DNA of 22,564 nt from JBICIG01 sp043101605 (lineage in GTDB: Bacteria; Planctomycetota; Phycisphaerae; Phycisphaerales; UBA1924): contig JBICIG010000080.1 in NCBI GenBank assembly GCA_043101605.1, positions 1-22,564 on the forward strand, read 5' to 3'. A model generated the notes under the pieces. It saw only the letters and a list, made by a program, of their open reading frames with translations. It made no database searches and was not told where the DNA came from. This document shows, piece by piece, positions 6,995 to 15,262 of this stretch. How positions within the stretch are numbered: the first letter of the stretch is position 1; every line of letters begins with the position of its first letter. The position numbers were made by a program, and so were the translations under genes.

Positions 6995-9034
6995 ATGACG
7001 CGTTCCATTCGTCTCATTGCTGCCGCGCTGACGAGCCTGTTGTCTTGTGCTACGGCGTGGTCGCAGACACCATGCCCGACAGACCCTGGTGACGATGTCA
7101 TCTTCGAGGTCACGATCGAGTACTTCGACACCGACGCGTTCTTATTTGGTCAGGACCGAGACAATTTCCAGACCTTCGGCCCGGCCCTCGGAGGGTTCAC
7201 TGCTCCTTTTCGAGACGAAGGAGATCTGAATGCTGACCGATTCAACATCCAAACACTAGCTTCCGCAAGTGGGACCGGAGGGTCACTCTCTTTCAACATT
7301 TTCAGTCTGACGGAAATGCGTGCAAGAAGGGACGATGGCAACCAACTCGGCAATGGTGCCACCGTGATCGTAAAGACATATGTAAAGGGCCCTACCGGCA
7401 CCCCCTACTTCGTCAATGAGACATCAACGGGCACGGTCGATGTCAGCGTTCCGACAAGCGCGGGACGATTTGATGCCTGCTTCAATGGTGTGTGTGCAGA
7501 CAAGAGCTCGGGGCCTCAATTGGTCGATGGGTTCCTCACCCACACTGGCATGAGCGGCGCGGAACGCTCGTTCGACCCCGACGGCGACGGGACCTTGACT
7601 GTTTACTCACTCGCACGTACCTCCGAATTCGATGCATGGACCGGATTCTGGCAGAGCATTGACTTCTGTTTCCCGTCTTGCAATTTCAATCGATACACCT
7701 CTGTCGTGCAGGTCAGCGGCTTCGTTGACGCGGGAATCGGCCAGCCGCCCTGCGGCGGCAGCCTCACAGTCAAGCGCTCGGCACCGTTGGTCATCGATGA
7801 CTCAACGCTTGGTTGCTCCGACTGCAAGACGCTTGTCGCGCCTTGGGAGGTCGAGGCAGACTTCGCTGGCGACTGCTCTTGCTGTGAGTACCGCCAATAC
7901 GTCAGAGTCCTCGCGAGGGAAAGATTCCGCGCTTACCGAGTTCCTGGCATTGGTGATTTCGGCTTTCGACTCCCAATGCCCTCTGCGCCGAATCACGAAG
8001 ATGAGAGCAAGATTGGACCTTGCTTGGTGGAGGATACGAGCGACCACGGAAACGACAGCAATTGCTCCGCAGGCTACATCGCCAACGGAGAGCGGGCCGA
8101 ACCCGGAATCGAGCCGCGACAACCACGCGACAATTCTTGCCGGCGCGCGCCGCAGTTCGACCTGTACTTGCTTTCGGACAATGCCTCTGACGAGGATCGC
8201 CTAGAGGGTTGCTTCTACCGTGGCCGGGACGAGCCCTCTCTCGGCCACATCACACCCGGAACACCGTACAAGCTGAGCATGCTCTTTGAGGCAGTCATCA
8301 TTGCAGCTGGCCGCGATGGATGCCTCGGGGCGAATGCTGACGACCAGATCGTTGCTCGTCGCAGATTCTCGATATGCTACGAAGGAGTCATGGATATATC
8401 AGGGCCGACCATTTGTACTGAGGAACCGTTGACCCAGTGGCCGGATTGGGAGCACCGAGCCATTAGTATCGCTGGATTCGAAGCTGAGGTGTACGTCTGG
8501 ACTGATCAAGGCTATATCCTCGCAACGCTGGCGATCCCTGCCAACTCGCCGAGCGAGCTTCAGGATGGTGAAGTGAGCCTCACGGCACCGGGGGCGGTCT
8601 CCTTTGACCCCGTGGACGGCGGGGGACTCACATTCGCGGAAGAGTTGGGCACGGAGAGAGCAATGATCTACAAGGATCTGGCTCTCGCACCGGTAGAATG
8701 TAGCGATGCAAATCTGTCGCTTTCGGCAGAGGTACTCGGTGATCGAGTTGATCTTGACATCGACCTGAGTCGCCTTCTCGATGGCTGCGGCTGCCGCGCC
8801 GACCTGACCGGGTCCGCCGATCCGAACGACCCGACCTACGGACAACCAGACGGCGTCGCTGATTCGTCCGATTTCTTCTTCTACCTCGACGGCTTCGTGA
8901 CGGGCGACTTGGCGGTCTGCGACCTGACCGGATCGAGCGATCCGAACGATCCCACCTTCGACGCGCCGGACGGAGACTGTGACGCGGATGACTTCTTCCG
9001 GTACCTCGACCTCTTCGTCGCCGGCTGCCCCTGA
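6995..9034 (+). CDS. Secreted protein with C-terminal double GC-type dockerin
   Basis: The ATG at 6995 has a strong purine-rich ribosome binding site 5-12 bases upstream. It gives 679 residues starting with a signal peptide (MTRSIRLIAAALTSLLSC, probable cleavage near AWSQ). Residues about 25-595 match no family I know. They are rich in cysteine in the middle (CSDCK, CSCCEYRQYVR) and look like an exported, disulfide-bonded, mainly beta protein. Residues 600-679 are two dockerin-like loops (PDGVADSSDFFFYLD and PDGDCDADDFFRYLD) with cysteines at the shared positions, ending GCP. The passenger part is clearly AT-richer than its neighbours, while the dockerin part returns to GC-rich codons. This looks like a foreign or fast-evolving passenger on a native anchor. 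It converges on the lipoprotein gene, with 6 bp between the stops. Confidence 0.8.
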   Translation: MTRSIRLIAAALTSLLSCATAWSQTPCPTDPGDDVIFEVTIEYFDTDAFLFGQDRDNFQTFGPALGGFTAPFRDEGDLNADRFNIQTLASASGTGGSLSFNIFSLTEMRARRDDGNQLGNGATVIVKTYVKGPTGTPYFVNETSTGTVDVSVPTSAGRFDACFNGVCADKSSGPQLVDGFLTHTGMSGAERSFDPDGDGTLTVYSLARTSEFDAWTGFWQSIDFCFPSCNFNRYTSVVQVSGFVDAGIGQPPCGGSLTVKRSAPLVIDDSTLGCSDCKTLVAPWEVEADFAGDCSCCEYRQYVRVLARERFRAYRVPGIGDFGFRLPMPSAPNHEDESKIGPCLVEDTSDHGNDSNCSAGYIANGERAEPGIEPRQPRDNSCRRAPQFDLYLLSDNASDEDRLEGCFYRGRDEPSLGHITPGTPYKLSMLFEAVIIAAGRDGCLGANADDQIVARRRFSICYEGVMDISGPTICTEEPLTQWPDWEHRAISIAGFEAEVYVWTDQGYILATLAIPANSPSELQDGEVSLTAPGAVSFDPVDGGGLTFAEELGTERAMIYKDLALAPVECSDANLSLSAEVLGDRVDLDIDLSRLLDGCGCRADLTGSADPNDPTYGQPDGVADSSDFFFYLDGFVTGDLAVCDLTGSSDPNDPTFDAPDGDCDADDFFRYLDLFVAGCP

Positions 9035-9040
9035 CCGGGC

Positions 9041-10321
9041 TCACTGCTCCGTCGGCGGGACGACGCGCTGGGGGGTGTGGGGGGCGGCGCCCTTGGGGAC
9101 GGCCTGGAACTCCACATGGAAGTGGTAGGGCTCGAAGAACCCGCCGGGCATCGCCGGATCGGTCATGGGGAGTCCGTCGGGGCCGAGGGGCTTGTCGGCG
9201 TGCGCCGCGTCTTTCATGCCGTCCTTGCCCTGCATGTTGTTCATGTCGTTCATGGGCTGCGCGGGCTGGGTTGACTCGTTCGACATGCCGGACATTCCCG
9301 CCGTGTTTGACATGCCCGACATGCCCGAGCCGCCGTGCATGGTGCTGGAGTTGTTCATGCCGGGCATGTTCATGGAGCCCATGCCTTCGCCGCGCTCGTC
9401 GCTGCGTGGCATGTCCTTCATCTCGGCTTCCATCATGCGGATCATGGTTTCGTGGTCCATGTCTTTGATGGGTTCGGGGAGGGTGCCATCGTCGCGGATG
9501 TGTCGGAAGAGCGGGTAGGGGAGAGTGGCGACAAGGGTGTAGGAGCCGTCGGGCTGTTCGGCGACGGTGATGCCGCCGCCGTGGGGTGAGCGTGGCGCGA
9601 GGGCGCCGGGTCGTGCGTCCTGCCCGAAGACGACGCGGTCGTTGAGGGTGTCGGTGGCGCTGACGAGGTTGTGGGTGTCCATGGCCTTCATGGACATGCC
9701 GTAGGCCATGACCTTCATGTGGTCGTACATGGAGTGGTGGATGCCCGAGTCGTGGTGGATGTCGACGGGGCGATCGAAGCGGATGTTGGAGCAGGTGATG
9801 GTGACCGGGGAGGTCGGGTCGATGTCGTCGAAGAAGGGGGCGTCCTTGTCGACCTTGTAGAAGCCGATGCGGACGATGGCGCCGAGGGGGTGCCCGGCGC
9901 CCTTGTCGAGGCGCTTGCCGCCGAGCGCGATGAACGCCGACAGGTTGCCGCCCATGGGCGTGTGATCGGTCGGGCTGAGGAAGAGGCGGTCGGCCTCGTG
10001 GCTGATGCGCTTGCCCGCGGCGGTGGTCCACTCGACGCGGATGTGCGCCGGCTCGGTCGGGTCGATGGTCAGGAAGTTGGGCAGGGCGCGATCGGGGGCG
10101 ATCGGCGCGGGGGGATCGTTCGCGGGAGCCGACGCGCGGGGCCCGTCGCCCGAACGGGCGCAGCCGGTGGCAAACAGGGCAAGCGCGGCGAGCAGGGAAG
10201 CCGAGCGCGCCCCGGCGACGGACCCGAACAGGGTGCGACAATGGGCCGAGCGGGTGCCGGTGTGGGCCGGCCGGGCATCGGGGCTCGGGGCGGTGCGGGG
10301 TGTGCGGCTGGTCGGAATCAT
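9041..10321 (-). CDS. Methionine/histidine-rich lipoprotein, possible metal binder
   Basis: The ATG at 10321 is preceded by GGGGAG at 8-bp spacing, better than the alternative ATG at 10342, and gives 426 residues. An arginine-rich n-region, the stretch LLAALALFATG and Cys54 form a lipoprotein signal, so the protein is probably membrane-tethered outside the cytoplasm. Residues about 80-280 form a domain I do not recognise, with clustered histidines (DIHHDSGIHHSMYDHMK). Residues about 283-385 are very rich in methionine in MxxM and GMSGM patterns, mixed with histidine and aspartate, as in copper- or silver-binding proteins. Metal binding is inference from composition. No copper operon gene is adjacent, although a P1B ATPase lies about 3.5 kb away. 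The gene is divergent from the choice-of-anchor-B gene. Confidence 0.75.
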   Translation of the reverse strand: MIPTSRTPRTAPSPDARPAHTGTRSAHCRTLFGSVAGARSASLLAALALFATGCARSGDGPRASAPANDPPAPIAPDRALPNFLTIDPTEPAHIRVEWTTAAGKRISHEADRLFLSPTDHTPMGGNLSAFIALGGKRLDKGAGHPLGAIVRIGFYKVDKDAPFFDDIDPTSPVTITCSNIRFDRPVDIHHDSGIHHSMYDHMKVMAYGMSMKAMDTHNLVSATDTLNDRVVFGQDARPGALAPRSPHGGGITVAEQPDGSYTLVATLPYPLFRHIRDDGTLPEPIKDMDHETMIRMMEAEMKDMPRSDERGEGMGSMNMPGMNNSSTMHGGSGMSGMSNTAGMSGMSNESTQPAQPMNDMNNMQGKDGMKDAAHADKPLGPDGLPMTDPAMPGGFFEPYHFHVEFQAVPKGAAPHTPQRVVPPTEQ

Positions 10322-10369
10322 GCAGGAATCTCCCCGATCCACGGGCTTGGGGTGGGCGTCCCGGAACCT

Positions 10370-10397
10370 TTGGGATCCCGGGTTCGGACGGTAGCAT
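10370..10397 (+). promoter_or_regulatory. Candidate promoter for the choice-of-anchor-B gene
   Basis: TTGGGA (10370-10375) is followed after 16 bp by TAGCAT (10392-10397), the TA-[CG]-N-N-T form seen at several starts here. The 5' leader would be about 60 nt and would end in a GAGGGGAT ribosome binding region before the ATG at 10465. The gap is shared with the divergent lipoprotein gene. Confidence 0.4.
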
Positions 10398-10464
10398 GGC
10401 CGAATCGGCTCAGGGCTGTACGCGCCGCAGGCCGATCGTGTTGCGGGAATCAGAGGGGATCTGC

Positions 10465-12846
10465 ATGCCGAATGAGAACCACCGTCGTGGCCGGTCCGTG
10501 GCCGCCTGTCTCTCCGTCGCCGCGGTCTGCGCTAGCGCCGGGCTCGCCCGGGCGCACGACGAGGACTGGCGGAAGCTCAAGGACAAGATGGCGTCGTTCG
10601 TGGGCCCGATCGTGTCGGGGCTGGCGAACCTCGAGATGGACATCTTCGACAGCCAGGGCGTGGAGCTTCTGGCGTGGATCCCGATCAACAACTTCCCGGG
10701 GACACACGGGGCGGGCAACGACTGCTGGGGGTACACCAGCCCGAGCGGGCGTGAGTACGCGATCATGGGGCTCGAGCGGGGCTTCGGGTTCGTGGAGATC
10801 ACCGATCCTTATAACCCGGTGATCCTGACGACGATCACCGGGCCGGCGAGCACCTGGCACGATGTGAAGGTGATCGGGCAGTACGCGTACGGCGTGAGCG
10901 AGGGTGGCTCGGGCATCCAGGTGATGGACCTGAGCAACATCGACAACGGGCAGGTGACGCTGGTGCGGAACTCGCAGACCGGCGGGCACTCGACGACGCA
11001 CAACATCGTCGCCAACGAGGACGCCGGGACGCTGTGGCTGGTCGGGGCGAACATCGGCAACGGCGGGCTGATCCATGTGGACATCTCCAACCCCGCCCTG
11101 CCGCAGGTCGGCAACGGGTGGACGCAGATGTATGTCCACGACGCGCAGGTGGTCAGCTACGACTCGGGCCCGTTCGCGGGGCGCGAGATCGCGTTCGTGG
11201 CGTCGGGGTTCAACGGCGGGTTCAACACGACCGGGCTCCGCATCGTCGATGTGACCAACAAGAGCAACATGTTCACCGTCGCGACGGTGCTGTACCCAAG
11301 CGCGGCGTACTCGCACCAGGTCTGGCTCAGCCCCGACAAGCGCTACGCCTACCTCAACGACGAACTCGACGAGCAGAACGGTCTGGTCAGCACCACGACC
11401 ACCCGCATCATCGATGTGTCGGACATCAACAACCCGTTCTTCGCGGGCACCTTCACCTCGGGCAGCCCGGCGATCGACCACAACCTCTACACGCGTGATC
11501 AGTACATCTTCGAGGCCAACTACCAGTCGGGCCTGCGGATCTTCGACGCGACCGACCCGCTCGACCCGGTCGAGGTCGGGTACTTCGACACCTTCCCGGG
11601 CGGGGACAGCGCCTCGTTCAACGGCGCGTGGAGCGTGTACCCCTACTTCGACTCGGGCGTGGTCATCGTCTCGGACATCGAGCGCGGGCTGTTCATCCTC
11701 GGGCCCGATGTGCTGCGCGACCGGCTCTCGATCGACATCCTCGGCGGGGCGCCCGATGTGCTCGACCCGAACGGGGGCGAGACGATCCTGGCGAACATCG
11801 AGGAAGTGCGCCTGACGCTCAACCCCTCGACCGTCACCATGCACCTGACGACGACGCAGGGCACGCAGCAGATCCCCGGCGTCGCGACGGGCACGCCGGG
11901 CGAGTTCGCGTTCACCACGCCGACCGTTCCCTGCGGCGATCCGGTGAGCTACTACTTCAGCGCGGGCGATACCACCGGCGAGACCTTCTTCGACCCGCCG
12001 CAGGGCGCGGGCATGCCCTACGAGGCGATCGTCGCGTCGGGCGGGGTCGTCAACTTCGCCGATGACTTCGAGACCAACCAGGGCTGGAGCGTCTCGGGCA
12101 ACGCGAGCGACGGGCAGTGGAACCGCGGCGTGCCGGTCAACTGCTCGCGCGGCGACCCGGCAAGCGACTTCGACGGCTCCGGGTCGGCGTTCCTGACCGA
12201 CAACAGTTCGGCCTCGGGGTGCAACTCCGATGTCGACGGCGGATCGACCATCCTCACCAGCCCCGCGATGGATGCCAGCGGCGGGCAGGCGTACCTGACC
12301 TACGCCCGCTGGTACGACAACTCGTTCGGCAGTTCGCCCTTTGCCGACACCTTCGTCGTGGAGGTCTCGAACAACAACGGCACCAACTGGACGACGCTCG
12401 AGGTCGTGGGCCCGGGCGGGCCCGAGGCGGCCGGGGGCTGGGTCGAGAAGCGGTTCCTCATCAACGATGTCTTCGCGACCCCCTCGACGCAGTTCCGCGT
12501 GCGGTTCACCGCGTCGGACCTGGGCGACGGGTCGGTGGTCGAGGCGGCGGTCGACGGCGTGGTGCTCGAGGTCCTCGAGTGCGTCGACGCCCCGCCCCCC
12601 AACTGCCCGGCCGACCTGACCGGGTCGAGCGACCCCAACGACCCCAGCTTCGGCACGCCCGACGGCGACGCCGACGGGGACGACTTCTTCTTCTTCCTCG
12701 ACGCGTTCGCCAACTCCCAGTTGGCGGTGTGCGACCTGACCGGGTCGAGCGACCCCAACGACCCCAGCTTCGGCACGCCCGATAGCGACTGCGACGGGGA
12801 CGACTTCTTCTTCTACCTCGACCTCTTCAGCCAGGGATGTCCGTAA
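10465..12846 (+). CDS. Choice-of-anchor-B family secreted protein with double GC-type dockerin
   Basis: The ATG at 10465 with GAGGGG just upstream gives 793 residues. A signal peptide ends at about Ala30 (LARA|HDEDW). Residues about 33-412 are the choice-of-anchor-B domain, made of LVIVD-type propeller blades such as YAYGVSEGGSGIQVMDLSNI and GLRIFDATDPLDPVEVGYFD. These proteins are exported and use different C-terminal anchors in different phyla. A short immunoglobulin-like segment follows at about 420-525. A jelly-roll domain begins at about 528 (DDFETNQGWSVSG), and the dockerin pair is at 714-793, ending GCP. The two dockerin repeats share a 51-bp identical DNA block. The role of the propeller is unknown; it is probably surface-displayed and may bind carbohydrate or protein. 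The stop is TAA, showing that TAA is used as a terminator here. Confidence 0.88.
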   Translation: MPNENHRRGRSVAACLSVAAVCASAGLARAHDEDWRKLKDKMASFVGPIVSGLANLEMDIFDSQGVELLAWIPINNFPGTHGAGNDCWGYTSPSGREYAIMGLERGFGFVEITDPYNPVILTTITGPASTWHDVKVIGQYAYGVSEGGSGIQVMDLSNIDNGQVTLVRNSQTGGHSTTHNIVANEDAGTLWLVGANIGNGGLIHVDISNPALPQVGNGWTQMYVHDAQVVSYDSGPFAGREIAFVASGFNGGFNTTGLRIVDVTNKSNMFTVATVLYPSAAYSHQVWLSPDKRYAYLNDELDEQNGLVSTTTTRIIDVSDINNPFFAGTFTSGSPAIDHNLYTRDQYIFEANYQSGLRIFDATDPLDPVEVGYFDTFPGGDSASFNGAWSVYPYFDSGVVIVSDIERGLFILGPDVLRDRLSIDILGGAPDVLDPNGGETILANIEEVRLTLNPSTVTMHLTTTQGTQQIPGVATGTPGEFAFTTPTVPCGDPVSYYFSAGDTTGETFFDPPQGAGMPYEAIVASGGVVNFADDFETNQGWSVSGNASDGQWNRGVPVNCSRGDPASDFDGSGSAFLTDNSSASGCNSDVDGGSTILTSPAMDASGGQAYLTYARWYDNSFGSSPFADTFVVEVSNNNGTNWTTLEVVGPGGPEAAGGWVEKRFLINDVFATPSTQFRVRFTASDLGDGSVVEAAVDGVVLEVLECVDAPPPNCPADLTGSSDPNDPSFGTPDGDADGDDFFFFLDAFANSQLAVCDLTGSSDPNDPSFGTPDSDCDGDDFFFYLDLFSQGCP
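12612..12782. repeat. 51-bp exact direct repeat inside the dockerin module
   Basis: Bases 12612-12662 and 12732-12782 are identical, exactly 120 bp apart, and encode DLTGSSDPNDPSFGTPD twice. Similarity continues beyond with scattered differences, including the identical GACGGGGACGACTTCTTCTTC. This indicates a recent duplication or gene conversion between the two 40-residue halves. Confidence 0.9.
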
Positions 12847-12881
12847 TTGATGATGCGCCCGGGGTTTCCGCACGAGGACTG

Positions 12882-12910
12882 TTGTGCTTCGGCGGCGGGC
12901 CCGGTAGTTT
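12882..12910 (+). promoter_or_regulatory. Candidate promoter for the protease-propeller gene
   Basis: TTGTGC (12882-12887) is separated by 17 bp from TAGTTT (12905-12910). The leader to the ATG at 13010 would be about 93 nt. It lies in the 163-bp gap after the choice-of-anchor-B gene, so the two genes could be transcribed separately. Confidence 0.4.
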
Positions 12911-13009
12911 GGGATGACCTCTCGGAACGATCACATGGGGAATCCGCGTCTTCCGGCTCAGCGGCGGGAGGGGACGGGGCTTCCGAGCCAGTTAAGGAGT
13001 AAGGCTGTC

Positions 13010-15103
13010 ATGACTCTCTCGAAGACCACGATGATCCGCTGCGGGGCGGGGCTCGCGCTGGCGGCGTGCACCGCGATCGCCGCGGCCGACGACCAGCCGG
13101 CCCTGCCGGGCGACGCGACGGTCGAGATCGACTTCAGCTACACCTCGGGGCTGGTCGCCAACGCCGGCGACGAGATGGAAGTCGTCTGGGCCCAGGAAGT
13201 GAATGTGCCCGGGGCGGGCTGGGTCCGCCTGCAGTTCAGCGATGTGCTGCTCTCGGGCGATGCCCGCGACGAGACCGGCTCGTTCCTGCGCATCACCAGC
13301 CTCGAGGACGGCGCGGTCCAGTACCTCAACGCGATCCATGTCCAGCAGTGGAACCAGACCAGCGCATATTTCAACGGCGACACGGTCCTGGTCGAGATCG
13401 TCGCCCAGCCCGGCACCGGCAACAATCACCTGACCATCGATGGCGCCTGGACCGCCTTCCCGGTCCACACCGATCGCTCGATCTGCGGCCCGACCGACGA
13501 CCGCGTGCTCTCGAACGATCCGCGGCAGGGCCGGTACCTGCCCGCGGGCTGCACCGCGTGGCTGTGGGATGACGCCGAGCGCTGCTTCGGTTCGGCCGGT
13601 CACTGCGTGAGCTCCCCCGGCGTCATCGAGTTCAATGTGCCGCTGTCGACCTGCGCGAGCTTCAGCTGCATCCAGCACCCGCCGCCGGAGGACCAGTTCT
13701 CGGTCGACAACTCGTCGATGCAGTCGGTCAACGGCGGGATCGGGAACGACTGGGCGTACTTCGGCACCTTCCCCAACTCGAACACGGGGCTGACGCCGTA
13801 CGAGTCGCAGGGCAATGTGTCGTACGAGCTTGCCGATGTCGCCCCGCCGCAGGTCAACGGCGAGACCATCCGCATCACCGGGTACGGATCCACCTCCTCC
13901 CCGGTCGATCCGACCTGGTACCTCGCGCAGAAGACGCACACCGGCCCGTTCGATTCGATCTCGGGCACGACGCTGCGCTATCGCCCGGACACGACCGGCG
14001 GCAACTCGGGCTCGCCGGTCATCAACGACAGCGACAACGGGATCGTCATCGGCGTGCACACCCACGCGGGCTGCAACTCGACCGGCGGCGCCAACCAGGG
14101 CACCAGCGTCAACAACGCCGGCTGGCTCGCCGCCCGCGCCAACGCGCTGGGCATCTGCGGCGAGCCCCCGCCCCCGCCGGAGGGCCCGCTGTTCCTCGGC
14201 AACAACGGGCAGGGCTTCATGGGCTCGGCCAACCGCACCGACGGCTCCTTCGGCCCGGCGCTGCCCATCTCAGGCAACACCAACGCCATGGCGTTCGACG
14301 GGAACACCAACACCATCTCTGTCGCGACCGAGACGGGAGACAACCTGCTCGCCGTTGACGGCGCCGACTTCTCCTTCAGCGTCATCGGCACCATCACGGG
14401 CGTCCCCACCGGGATGTACGGCATGGCGTTCGATGAGTCGACCAACACGCTCTACGGCGTCGACCAGACCAACGGGCAGCTCTACCGCGTGAACACCTCC
14501 ACCGCCGCCGCCACGCCGATCGGCTCGGCGACCGGGCTGGTGCTGGGCGGGCTGGCGTTCGATTCCTCGACCGGCACGCTGTACGCCGCCGACGACTCGA
14601 CCGTGCCCTCGCGCCTCGTGCGCCTCAACACCACCACCGGCGCCGCGACCGTCGTCGGGTCGTTCGGCTCGGGCCTGACCGATGTTGACGCCCTGGCGTA
14701 CTGCGACGACACCGACACGCTCCTGGCGTTCAACGACGGCAGCAACGACTCGGTCTACACCGTCAACCGCAGCAACGGCAGCGCCTCCCTGCTCACCAGC
14801 GTGCCGGGCGGATTCGGGGCGGTCGTGGGCATGACCTGCGCCACCGTCGCCGACGCCGGCTGCGCCGCCGACCTCACCGGCTCGTCCGACCCCAACGCGG
14901 GCGACTACGGGCAGCCCGACGGCGACGCCGACGGCGATGACTTCTTCTTCTACCTCGACGCGTTCACCACCGGCAACCTCGCGGTCTGCGACTTCACCGG
15001 CAGCAGCGATCCCAACAACGCCAGCTACGGCAACCCCGACGGCGACTGCGACGGGGACGACTTCTTCTTCTACCTCGACCTCTTCGTCGCCGGCTGCAAC
15101 TGA
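13010..15103 (+). CDS. Secreted trypsin-like serine protease with beta-propeller and double GC-type dockerin
   Basis: AAGGAG, 10 bases before the ATG at 13010, selects this start over the upstream ATG at 12914. The 697-residue product begins with a signal peptide (hydrophobic 11-25, cleavage near AAA|DD). Residues about 155-355 are a chymotrypsin-fold (S1) protease with an apparent triad of His198 (GSAGHC), Asp247 (GNDWAYFG) and Ser333 (TGGNSGSPV). The TGGNSGSP form recalls V8-like glutamyl endopeptidases. A proline hinge (PPPPEG) leads into about 230 residues of propeller blades with AFDxxTxTLY motifs, probably for protein or ligand binding. The dockerin pair is at 618-697 and ends GCN. It is likely an anchored extracellular protease; its substrate is unknown. 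A strong terminator follows. Confidence 0.88.
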   Translation: MTLSKTTMIRCGAGLALAACTAIAAADDQPALPGDATVEIDFSYTSGLVANAGDEMEVVWAQEVNVPGAGWVRLQFSDVLLSGDARDETGSFLRITSLEDGAVQYLNAIHVQQWNQTSAYFNGDTVLVEIVAQPGTGNNHLTIDGAWTAFPVHTDRSICGPTDDRVLSNDPRQGRYLPAGCTAWLWDDAERCFGSAGHCVSSPGVIEFNVPLSTCASFSCIQHPPPEDQFSVDNSSMQSVNGGIGNDWAYFGTFPNSNTGLTPYESQGNVSYELADVAPPQVNGETIRITGYGSTSSPVDPTWYLAQKTHTGPFDSISGTTLRYRPDTTGGNSGSPVINDSDNGIVIGVHTHAGCNSTGGANQGTSVNNAGWLAARANALGICGEPPPPPEGPLFLGNNGQGFMGSANRTDGSFGPALPISGNTNAMAFDGNTNTISVATETGDNLLAVDGADFSFSVIGTITGVPTGMYGMAFDESTNTLYGVDQTNGQLYRVNTSTAAATPIGSATGLVLGGLAFDSSTGTLYAADDSTVPSRLVRLNTTTGAATVVGSFGSGLTDVDALAYCDDTDTLLAFNDGSNDSVYTVNRSNGSASLLTSVPGGFGAVVGMTCATVADAGCAADLTGSSDPNAGDYGQPDGDADGDDFFFYLDAFTTGNLAVCDFTGSSDPNNASYGNPDGDCDGDDFFFYLDLFVAGCN

Positions 15104-15157
15104 TCCGCCGCCGGTCGCCCCCCCGGCGGGGCGTCCGATCCACCGCGCCTTCCCCAG

Positions 15158-15197
15158 ACGCCCCCGTCCCCCTCTGCGAAGGGGACGGGGGCGTTTT
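15158..15197 (+). terminator. Rho-independent terminator after the protease gene
   Basis: A 14-bp perfect stem (arms 15158-15171 and 15181-15194) encloses a 9-nt loop and runs into TTTT. It lies 55 bp after the protease stop. Confidence 0.85.
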
Positions 15198-15250
15198 CCG
15201 TTGACGATCCCTTCGCGCTCGGAGAGCCGCCGGGGCCCGGGCATTGCCAA

Positions 15251-15262
15251 TACCCTCTGCGC
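15251..15262 (+). promoter_or_regulatory. Candidate -10 box for a leaderless transcript
   Basis: TACCCT at 15251-15256 is followed by six bases and the GTG start at 15263. There is no Shine-Dalgarno. The upstream terminator at 15158-15197 means the gene needs its own promoter, which strengthens this call. A TTGACG at 15201 is too far away to be its -35. Confidence 0.45.

Noticed and set aside
9032..9043. A shared bidirectional terminator between the converging genes
   Set aside because: Only 6 bp separate the stops and no hairpin with a T-run was seen there.
10450..12873. An 807-codon minus-strand frame
   Set aside because: It is antisense to the choice-of-anchor-B gene, which has a signal peptide, known domains and an anchor; the antisense product is Val/Arg/Glu-rich with no motif.
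12914..13009. An upstream ATG start for the protease gene
   Set aside because: It would place 32 polar residues before the signal peptide, while the ATG at 13010 has a strong ribosome binding site and an immediate signal sequence.
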